DNA of 64,000 nucleotides from Flabesymbios commensalis (lineage: Eukaryota > Annelida > Polychaeta > Terebellida > Flabelligeridae), in assembly GCA_964017125.1 (NCBI GenBank), contig OZ024902.1:54975245-55039244 (forward strand). The letters run 5' to 3'. Below the pieces are notes generated by a model that was not told where the DNA came from, did no database searches, and saw only the letters and a program-made list of their open reading frames with translations. Made by a program: the position numbers and the translations under genes. This document shows positions 36,101-48,100 of this stretch, piece by piece (the stretch's first letter is position 1; each line of letters starts with the position of its first letter).

Positions 36101-39100
36101 TTACCTCAATACGCCTGATGTCAGGTAAACCATGCTAGATAGCTAGACCATTTCTATCAAACAGAAAGTTACGTTTTAGGAGAGGATGCATCTTGAAAAA
36201 TTTTGACTCGATCATATTCAAAATGGCCCCCTATCGGCCATTATTTACTTTCACATGCCCAATATTTGGCAAACCGTGTTAGATGGCTAGTCCATTACTA
36301 TAAATCAAAATGTGAGGTTTCGGGGGATGATGCACCTTGAAACTAGATCGAATTTAATATGTCCGTCAATCAGCCATTACATGTATTTACCTGGATTGGT
36401 AGACCATTACTGGGATACTGAGTAGGATCATTATTTTCAATGGAGGTTTGCAGTCTCTGACAGACTGTCCAGTTTTTATCTTACTCTTAGACTGAGCCTC
36501 GTAGACCTAGTTGTCTTGCGTCTTGATTTTTGACCTAGCCTAGGACTACATCAATAACCCTACACAAAATTGCTTAAATCAAATTCTAATTCAGAGCGGG
36601 AGCTCCTGGACTTATGTAGTCTTGTTACATATATGTAAATTTAGGCTAATTATTTGACCTATTTTTACCTACATCTCTGACCAAAATAACTTTTAGGATT
36701 AACCAAGTTACGCACACTACCATTTTTAAAACATATCTCTGAAACCTCTTGGAGATTACTTTCATATTTCACACCCCTATCACCCAGAGGGTGTAGGCCG
36801 AGATGTGCCTTTTCTGTGTTTCTATCACGAGGGCAGGGTGTATTTTGTCTATTTCCTTTGACTGTGACTGACAAATCTACAGGCACGTCTTTAGTGACAG
36901 TTGGTTCTTATTTTTTTAAATTATCAATACATATGAGAATCGTTACAAATCATTACTAACTTAACTACCCTTAGACATAATAATCTGAGATCAAGTCAAA
37001 TATTTAAACATAATTTTGCCTTTTTTTATTCATCTTGCTTTTCAATAATATCTGACACTGTTTTTACCACTATTATTCTACCTGTTGATAGATCCGTGTG
37101 GTGGATAAGGTGAGACCACCGATGGCATGGCTGAATTCTGAACATGAGGTAAATATTCAACATTAGAAATGAGCATTAAAAATGTTAGATTGGTATATTT
37201 TTTGATCAATTTGTATGAATATACGTAATTTTCACCCACTTGGGTCGCAGTAGCGAGACAACTTGAATTGGGTTAAAATTTATTAAATTGAACTGGGGTA
37301 CAAAACTTTGACAAGATGAGTGATACACTTTTATGTTTTTGCTTGATTACAGAAGTCATTTAGCAAGGTGGAATTCAAGCATGCCAATTTGATTAATGCC
37401 AGTAAGTAATAACATATTGTAACATGTCATCATTCGAAGTCTGACTTCTCAAAAGCTTGATTTATCACTGAATAAAAAAATTCTGCTGGTTTCTATTTAG
37501 TGTAAGAAATATTTAAATTTGATGATGTTTTAGATATGTCTGTCTGTGGACCAAAATCACTTTGATCTTGGCTGTCATCTTTCATAAACAATAATATGTA
37601 TTTTTTTAACTGGCAATTGCTCAAACGATTTTTTTTTCAAATGATAAGCATACCTTTGAATCTTTAATAATTAATTTATTTATCTTTTGAACCATACTAT
37701 GTTCACGGGGTCAATTAAATATATGATGTTGATCTATAGGGGCCTACACACTTTGTCTATCACAATCTATATAATTTGTCTATCTCATAAATAACTGTTG
37801 ATGTTTTTCAATGTATGTTTTATTGCCATTAGGACTTATATTATAAGAACAAAATAAAACTATTTGGGAGTTTACTTGTGATTCTTCATAATTTCTTTTT
37901 TTTTTGTGCAGAATCTGTAACAAATGCATTTAGCACAGCTGATGGAAGTAGCTTCGACTTTGTCATAAACTGTGCAGCAGAAACCAAGCTTGGCCATACA
38001 GAAGCAGTAAGTCCACTAGTGGAAAATTGAAATGCTCATATATCATAATTCCATGTTTTGTTCACATATTTCTGTCAAGTTTGTTACTATGTCAAAAACA
38101 TTAATTTAACCTGATTTTTTCTATGTACCATGTAGATTAAAGGGGGATGGGCATGTAGATTAAAGGGGGATTGGTGCTTATTATTGTATGTTTTATATGA
38201 GCATTGAGGCTCCACCTGCGCGGGGAGACTTGTTTTTGTACAGTTTTGTCCGCCGCCAGCGCCTCCGCAGCGTGTCGCTCCACCCACACCTTGTCACCCT
38301 CATATCCACAAAACCGCTTCTCCTATTCATTACGTGTTCCTGATACTGATAACTAGCATTCATTCCTAAGCTGCATCAATATTTCAGTAAGTTTAGAAAA
38401 ATATCCGGGTCATGACTGCCATCTTTGTTTTTTATTTGTCAAATTAGTATCTTGTCACCCTGATAACTTCAAAGCCGCTTATCCGATATACTCCATATTC
38501 AACATACCACATAAAAATTACTATTAATTCCTAGACTGCATCGATTTTTCAGAATGTTCGGAAAAATATTCGGGTCATAGTGGCCATCTTCAATCTTTTT
38601 TAGTCAAATTAGAACCTTGTCACCCTGATAACTTCAAAGCCGCTAATCCGATATACTCAATATGCAACATGCTGCAAAGTTGTATTAATTATCTGGTAAA
38701 ATTATAAATAATTTATTACTTTTATTCGAAAAGTGTGGGGGGGGGGGGGCTTCTTGAGTGTTTACATGGTAAACACTTACTTCTAGTTTAGTGTACATGA
38801 TTGTGGGTTCTATATTCCCAATTCAGGGGGGATTGGCCGTTTATTTGAAAACGGTCGTTTATTAGAATATATATACAGTATGTTAACCCTTTTTCGGCTG
38901 GTGACACATATACAGGATACATGTCAGGCAACATGTCGTCAGTTCTCTGTCTGCCCCCAGTAAACAACACATTTGTAAAACATTTGCATAATGTTGCACA
39001 GACGTTTTTGCTGATGTTGTGCCAATGTTATATGAATTTTTTTTGTTTACTTGGCCCTATGCCTGCCAATTAGTTAAGAAGTGAAGGCACAATCATCAAC

Positions 39101-42100
39101 ACCTGCCTCAATGCACTTTTCTAGATTTAAACTAATAGAGTCATATTGGTTATGTATGCTGCTAGTGCCCAATAGGAAATGTGACAATGAGAAAATATAT
39201 ACATGTACATGAATTTCCAATTATCAATTGATCCTCTGTGACACACAAATTACGGTACATTATAACTTGGTCACAACTACTAAACAACGTTTATAAAACT
39301 TATTTCCTCATCATAATTGTACTTATTGACTTTAATATGCATAATATCTGGACATGCTAGATTACTATACGATTACCTTCAAACAAAATGTGAGATTTCA
39401 TAGAAGGCTGCACCCTGAAAGTTTCAATTTGACCAAATTCACAATGGCCGACTTGTGGCCACCATTAACTTTATTATCTGTAATATACACGGCAATCTGT
39501 TCTAGGTAGCTAGATCATTACTGTGAAAAAAATGTCAAGATTTCAAGGGAGGATTCACCCGGGGAAATTTCTTTCATGAGCATGGGCCGTGGATTATGGT
39601 GCCCGTCTCGCCTCTTGTTATATAGGCAGACTGACAAAGCTTTTACTAATTGATGCTGACCCACATTTAATGTACAGTTTGAGGATCATATTATCATAGA
39701 TTTATATTTGTTTTAGGTGTATCGTGAGGGGGTGTACAAACTTAGCTGTAACTGTGCTCGTGAATCGGCAGCAAGAAAAGTACGTCGCTACATAGAGGTG
39801 TCTACAGCACTAATTCACAGCTCTGATAAGGTAGATCAGTTTTGACCAGTCTGTTAACCCTTCAAGAACCTTGCCATGCAATATTTTGATTTAAAATTTG
39901 TGTAATAAATGAAATTAGAGAGGTTATGAGCTTTCATGTCATATATTGCACTTTTGATACAAATCATTCATCTTGAGAAGTGAATTGCTGACACATTTCT
40001 TATCTCGAAGGTGAATGAAAATTAGAAGACATAGATGGGGGTTAACCCTCACAATGCGTGGAGTGTGATGTCAACAGACGTCAGATGCTGACGACTAATG
40101 TCTATCCTCCCACTGTAAGGCCATTTATTTTATTAAAGTTGGCTTACAGATTTTTTTGTCAAATTTTGTTGTCAGTGGTCAAAATAAGAATAAAAATAAA
40201 TGGCCAAAGACAAATTATTTTTTATTTTTCAAATCACAAAAAGTGGATGGCGGAGTCGACCAAAAAAATAAATAAATAAAATTACTAAATTTCAAAAAGT
40301 TTAAGATCTGGTTGTTTATTAAGTAAATGCAGACGCCGCCATTACCAGGAATAAAAACATCTCACACGGAAATAGGTATGCTACGCAAACTAGCTGTGCA
40401 GTCATTCACTGCGGGTGGCCGGCTCGATATAATTTTCGGAAGAAGAACAGTTACGGATTGGCGGACGGGATAAAAATTAAAAAAAAAAAAAAATGTCTTT
40501 TTTATTTAAATGTCAGCGTTCTTTTCTATGTTCGGTCGGGTCCAAAAACTGATAAATATAAAACGCATGGCATAAGAGTACAAATATTTCTATTGGCCGT
40601 AGACCCATAACATTGGTATTCAAATAAAGTAGAAAGATCTAACTAAGACAATTATGATGATCTCAAACTAAAAAAAACCTTTGGCCTCCCAAGTTTCTCA
40701 TAAAAAATTTAGCGCTTTAAGGGCTAATCTTTTTCCTGCTAAGTTATCTAGTTTAAATTTTCACCCACTAGAAGTTGTCTAGCTACCACAAATTTGTTAT
40801 TCAGTGACCTTTACCTAATTTCAAGGTCACCAAGTCACAGAAACCAAATTGGCTTGTTAGCATAAATAACTTCATAACACCTTGAGCTAGAGCCTTCCTT
40901 TTGATACTTGGTGACCTGGACCTAATTTCAAGGTCACCAGGTGACAGAAACAGAATTGGCTTGTATGCACAATAACTTCACAATAGTTTGACTTGGAGCC
41001 TCCTTTTTTAGCCACTTATCTTATCTTAATATCGACTTGATGTGGATGGACAGAAGGCATATCAGATTTGTCCTGTCGTAGTGATGGCTATTTTTTAACA
41101 TTGAAGTCTGCACCTAATTGTTTTCAAGCACATTATTTCCACAATATGTATTACACAAGAATTTGTATTTGGCTCTGAAAATATACAACCCGCATCAATG
41201 CAAACTCAACTTTGTAGAATTGTAACCAGACTTACATGAATTTGACGAAAAATAGTACATATATTGCTTGTTAACTTTGGAATGGATACTTTGTTGAGTT
41301 GCTAACACTGCACCAGATAGTAAATCTTGATAATGGCCAAGCCTTAAAACTCCAACCTATCTATGGTCAGATCCTTCTGCTAAACTCTGAGCGATGATGA
41401 AGACTTACTAGCACAAGTTCAAATGTTGCCTTCAGCAACAAGATACCCTTTCAAAAATCAATTAGTGAAAGATTTGCCAAGCTGGCATAGTATTTTAAAA
41501 TATTGTAGATAACAATAAAATTAACTAAATATGATTGTACTGGGTAGATGGAAGTGGGCTACATGTATTAGAAATGTGTAATTGATTTAATTACTAGACA
41601 TGTAAAATTAACAATAATTATTATCAATATGTAGTGTACAATATGTAAGGTACATATTAACACATGCTATGTTCACATATGCCATATTCACACATGCCTG
41701 TAAATTGGTGGATGTGAGCACTTGGTAAAACTATATTGTTTGGCGTACTTAAGAGGGTATTATAATATATATCTATATAAATCCCATTGCTTTTGAAGAA
41801 TATAAAGATTTTTTCGTTGTAAATATAAGTTAAGTTAGCTCTTATTCGCAATGTGGGCACATTTTTTATGTTAACTTTGTTAGCCCACAGCAAATACAAA
41901 AGGCCAATGCCGAGTGGGCATCTGGAACCCTGCATAAACATTTCCTCCAAACACATGCTATTGTTATGTTGAAATATAAATCCTTTTTGTCTTTGTCATG
42001 TTTAACCCTTAGAACTCTGAGCTAAGAAATTTTAATTTTCATCCACTTGAAGTTGTGTCTCGCTACCGCGATCCACAACTTCAAGTAACTGAAAATTTGT

Positions 42101-45100
42101 GTTATTTGTGAAATTTAAGTCCCAACATATATCAGTGTTTCAAGATTGGAAGCATATTTAAAACAACTAGTTATACGGGTGTTAATAAAAACAGAGAATG
42201 TATACTGTAGTCGACTTCAGTGTTCTAAGGGTTAACCCTTAGAGCACTGAGCCAAGAAATTTAAATTTTCAGCCACTTGAAGTTGTGTTTCGCTACCGCG
42301 ATCCACAACTTCAAGTGACTGAAAATTAGTTTAATTTGCAAAATCTAGGTTGAAATGTATATGATTCTCAAAGATTTGGGACATATTTAAATTTTAAAAT
42401 CTGGTTGTACAATTAGACAATTAAAACATGAGAAAACAATGCTATTAAAACTTGAGAAAACTACTATAGTCAACTGTAGTCGACATCAGTGTTCTAACTG
42501 GATCTCTTTGTGATCCACAGACCAGTGTGGACATCCATTAATTTTGCTTTTCATTGTTTTTCTTTGATAGAAACCTATCACAGAAGATGTGTCATGTGAA
42601 CCATGGACTCAGTTGGGACGAAACAAAGTGATGGTTGAGAAAGAGCTACAGACCTTGATAGATTTGGATTATGTAATAGTCAGGCCAGCTATGGTATATG
42701 GTCTGGGAGATCGTGCCTCACTTGGTATGCATATTTGGTATTTTATTTAGAATTATATCACTGTGCAATTTAATTATATTTCTCCACTGAAGAATAGAGT
42801 AGATCACAGTTTTAGTTACATCTTCAACGATGCACTTCATGTTTTCCTACATTATCCTGTGATTTTGCTAAATAATCATGTATAATTAATTATATTTTCT
42901 CAGCACCTCGACTTGTGATAGGAGGAATTTACAAACACATCAATGAAAAAATGAAGGTTAGTTTGAATTTTTTGAAACAATTACTGTAACATAACGTGAT
43001 CTGTTGTATAAAAAATTATTCTTTAGAGGGTTAAATTCTTAAATACCCATAAAGTTTGTGAGAACAATAACTTATGAATAGTTGGGTTGATTGCATTCAA
43101 ATATGATTGGGTGGTTCTCTTGGTATTTCTGATGATCTGATAAACTTTTGGGATGAATCCATTAAGACCAAATTGGCTGCCACAGCCATTATGAAAAAAG
43201 ATTGTCATGGCTGAGGAATTTTTTTTCATAATAATATTTAAAAAAAATTCTATCATCGGTAATAGTACCGGGTGAGGGGGAGGGTTTATTTTGTTCACAC
43301 ATGTATATATTTTTTGAATATGACCAATGTACATGATGTACTGTATAATTCTTCCCATATATTTTTTGCACCGAGCAAGTGTGTCTACCATCTGTATGTC
43401 TTATCTGTGTCCTGTGCTTTTCTTCTGTTACTGGATATAGCAACAAATCTATGAACTCCTGCTTTTTTAGCCCTAAGCAAATTAAATTTGACTGCCATCC
43501 GTCTGTCCCTCTTTTGTCCCTCTGTTTTTGGCGAGTGTTTTTATCCCTCACACGTAGGGGAAGGGTGATTTCAGTCGCGCCATGATTCTGTCAGGCGTCA
43601 TGTTTTCTTGTGATGTCAAAATGTCTGGCAGTTACATTTTTATCCCCCGCCGTAAGGCGTCACGTTTTATTACGGGCACAAAAACTAAAAAACTACTGGA
43701 CAACAATTTTTTTTTTTTTTTTAACAACATTCCTTTCAATATGGGGATGTACAATTGATTTTTTAAAGATGCTGAAATTACTGAAATTCAAAATGGCCAC
43801 CTCGGATCAACTTTAGTTTGTGGGTGCAAAAACTTTCAAGTCAGAAATTGTTTTACTTTTTACAATCACAATCTCCATGATATGGAGATGTGCAGGTAAG
43901 ATTTTCAAGGTTTTACTGAAATTCAAAATGGCTGCTATGGATCAATTTCATTTTCATAGGCGCAAAAAATACCTAAGTATATCTCACGATATGGAGATGT
44001 GCAGGTGATTTTTACTTAAATTTAAAATGGCCACCACAAGTAGACCTTTTCATTATTTGTAGGCACAAAAATTTGAAACCTAATTTATGGCAGGGGATTA
44101 TATAGTACTTCAGGCTTCTTGTTATTTGATTGTTCTGAAACTCTGGTAATGTTTTCAACATACAAACCACCCGGATGAGTTCGAAAATGACATGGATTAG
44201 ATTCAAAATAGCTGTCAGCCGGCTTTTTCTTCTAAACATGATTATTTAACTTGCTTATTTTTATTTGTTTGTTTTAAACCTTGGCCAATATGTGTTCAAC
44301 ATACAAATCTCCGGATGAGGTCAAAAATTGCATGGATCATAAGCAAAGGAGCCCTAAAACCCATTCATTAATTTTTATACCAGAATAACACATGACTAAT
44401 TTCACAGATGTAAAATTTAAAATGACTGACTGGTGGCAATATTTTCAATGTCTCTCTTGTTCCTGATCCTTTCATAGCTTAAAGTGACACAATCAAGCCA
44501 AAATTCTGGGCTATTATGGACATATGTATCAAGGTCCCAAGATAAAAATGATAATTTTGGCCTGATTGTGTCGCTTTAAGTATTACATGTAGTATTAAAT
44601 GGCACAACCTTTGTTGAATGATAGGCCTAGCCCATGTCAAAATGTTGATATATTTAATCCAATATGGTCGACTGTTGGTAGCAGGATGCTGCTTTTGTGT
44701 TTTGCTAAACAACTTTTTATTGTTACATTACTTTTTGTTTGTACATTGTAGCTGATGTGGACTCATGATTTTCGAGTGAATACTGTACATGTGGTAGATG
44801 TGGCCCGGGCATTATGGCACTTATGTAATCATGGAACCCGTGGTGAAATCTATCATCTAGCTGACAAAGGCAACACTAGTGAGTTTTTTCACTTAATATT
44901 AGTTACCGGTATGTAGTACTTTTCTGCCATATATGCAGGTATGAGATTCTTATGTTTTCTGAATCCCATCTTTTTTATCATTTGGCAGAATCCTGTTTTT
45001 CTGATGAAATATATGACCTTTTGGTTATAGGTCTACTGACAAAATTTATTTCCGCCACACTCAGTTTTTGGAATGTTTGACAGCCATATCTCCCCCTCTG

Positions 45101-48100
45101 ACCCAGTGTGTCATCTCCCATATCTAGCCTAATATTAGGCCCTACGTACTGTTAGGGTAGGGCCTGAGCTTCCTCCATAGGGTTCATCCTGAATTTCAAA
45201 ACAGACACCCAAAACATCATGAAAATGAAATCTTACCACCAAGGATTTCACCATGAACATGAATAATCCAAGTTGGAAATAGCAATCATAGCGTAATGAT
45301 CTGACTTCATAAATGGTATATATCAGCCAATATTCGCACGCGATGTTTACAAAATTATCTGGCTGGAAAAAATTTTAAACGGCCTATTTACTGCGATTTT
45401 TCACATTTTCCGTTCGATAATTTGTGGGCGCGATAACTTCAAAAGTTGTTCATGTATCCTTCCTAAATTTGCTATACATGTTACTAATGATCATGGCTAA
45501 AAAAATATTAAATCGCCAATTTAGTGTGATTTTCACATTTTACATTTATAATTTGACCTTGTAGGCAATGATAACTTGAAAAGTTTTTGTGTATCCTGCT
45601 CAAATTTGTTATGCATATTACTTATACCGGTAAGCAGTTCACATACAAGTTCAATAATGGCTAAAAAAGTTCAACATGGCCGATTTATTGTGATTTTTAC
45701 GTCAATAATTTTACCTTGTGTGTGCAATAACTTCAAGTCCAATAATGGTGGCGGGCTTTTGTCAAGTGTGCTGTTGTTAGTCACTTTAAATTGTGAATCA
45801 TATTGTAATAATGAAGTGAAAGACTTTTAAATGAATAATTTATCTCCCCCCCCCCCCCCCATTGTATGTTTTTTCATTGTAAAAAGACAAAAACACAGAG
45901 AAAGTTGATTTTATCAACAACGTGCATTATTACATGTAAATATCATTTCTCGACTACTGATGATTGAATTTGTGTGTTATTTTTGGAATTTCTGCATTTA
46001 ATGTCCATTATGTATATAGCATTCATGTTTTAATTTAATTTTTGTATAATTTTTGGCAGTTTACTTAAATGCAGAAATAGTCATGTTTTTAGGATTTAAA
46101 GGGTAAGAACAAAGCGATGTTAAAAGATACCGGATAGTTACCATACATTACTTGATATCTCTTTGTTTATAGCTCAAGGGACAATTGGGAAAATAATATC
46201 TGAGATTTTTAATGTCAACTACGACTTCGTTGGAACAGTGGTTTCCACCATGGCTCAGGTGAGTTAAAAGTTATTTTAAAATTTTATTTGAGATATTTGG
46301 TAATATCCTTTTTCTCATTAAATCACTCAATGCCTGTTTTAACCCTTAAACTGCCGCCACTGATTATATGTTTTTTAGCATTTTTTATTAGCACATTGCC
46401 TATCAGCTTTTAGACATGTTGAAAATAAAACGTGACACCAATCTGCAAGATTTGAAAATAGTGGACCTCCATTTTGTCAAATCTGAACAATTTTTACCCA
46501 CTTGAAGTTGTAGATCGCGTCAGCGAGACACAACTTCAAATGGGTGAAAATTCAAATTGCATAATTTGGCGCTTAAGGAGGTAAAAAGTACTGGGGTATG
46601 TATGCTTATATTTTCAGCTCAATCTGACGGAGGCTGTTGACGAAATAAATGAGAAGCATGTTGTGCCTTGGGGGGAATTGTGTGTGGCAAATGGTATCTC
46701 CTCTACTCCATTGAGTCCTTATGTGCATGAGGTACCGTATGTGTCCCCATTAATCGAGATTGCCGCGAAGTATATCATAACATATTTTTGCAAAGCTATA
46801 GTAATATTTTTTTTTTATCCATTCACATACATGTGGTATGTTCCTCATTCAGGCCTACTGATTGATTACTACTAGCTTAATTAACTTAATTTGGGGCCAC
46901 TGCTTACGGTGCTTCCCAAACATGCACCCAACATTGTGTTTAAATGTATTGCTTACCACACCTGCCCCCGCAAGTGCCAACAAACACACAATGATGACCC
47001 AATGCTGATCATGCTGGCTTATCACTGTAGCATAGCTTACTGTACAGTATGAGGGCAAAACACTGAACCGGTGTTGGGCCATCGTGTGTACGCTTAGAGA
47101 CACGTGGCAGCCAGCACCGTAGATCTCTGGCCAGCACGGTCTAATATGACCCCTGTCAGGGCACGCTGGCTTCTAGTGTGCGCATATTGGAGACACTGTA
47201 CGGCAATGCCACTAATCTCCACAAATACATTTTACTTTTGTGACAATACTATGTTAGTAGGGGTTTCATCTTGTATTAATTATTTTGAGGAAGTATTAAT
47301 TGTGTTTGCTTTTTTGCATTGTTCGAATGCATTATGTAGTTACATTATCCACATGTCAGTCAATCTAAATATGTCATTGGTGTGTTCAGAATAACATCTT
47401 GGCCCTTGTGCTGCTGGAACCCTAGAACAATTTACGGTTTCCAGCATTATTTCAGATCAATTGGAATATCACTAAATTTGATAAAATAGTTTTGGTAGAT
47501 GATTAGTTAGGCAAATTATTTTATTAAAGCTGGTTTACAGATTTTTTTGTCAAATTTTGTTGTCGAAAGTCAAAATTATACCGAAAGAAAAATATTTTTT
47601 TTATTTCTCAAATCACAAAAAGTGCATGTTAGAGTCAACCAAAAAAAATAACTAAATAAAATTACTAAATTTCAAAAAGTTTAAGATCTGGTTGTTTACT
47701 AGGTAAATGCGAGTTGGGCCTTAATTCCAAACAGCTTCCTTGACAATATAGGCCTATGGTGACAGACTCGATATAATTTTCAGAAAAAGAACAGTTACAG
47801 ATCGGCGGACGGGATAAAAATAATTATAAACTTATTTATTTAAATGTCGGCGTTTTTTCTATATTCGGTCGGGTTAAACGCATGGCCTTAATCTAATAAT
47901 TCAATATTGGCGATGTCTATTTTTCATAAATATTTTTGTCATTTAATGCTGGAAATTGTTTTAGTAATTACACCTTCTGATGATTGTAAAGCACCTTAAA
48001 GCGCTGAATTTTTTTTGTAAACCATGGAGACCAAAGGGGTTTTTTTAATTTGAAATCATCGTGAACGTCTTAGTTAGCTCTTTCTGATTCATTTACGGTC

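Noticed and set aside
46663-46875. Open frame apparently encoding a stand-alone 70-residue membrane-like protein
   Set aside because: Its first part is exon 11 of the dehydrogenase; the rest is read-through into the intron after the splice donor at 46732. The family-like continuation resumes at 48511.
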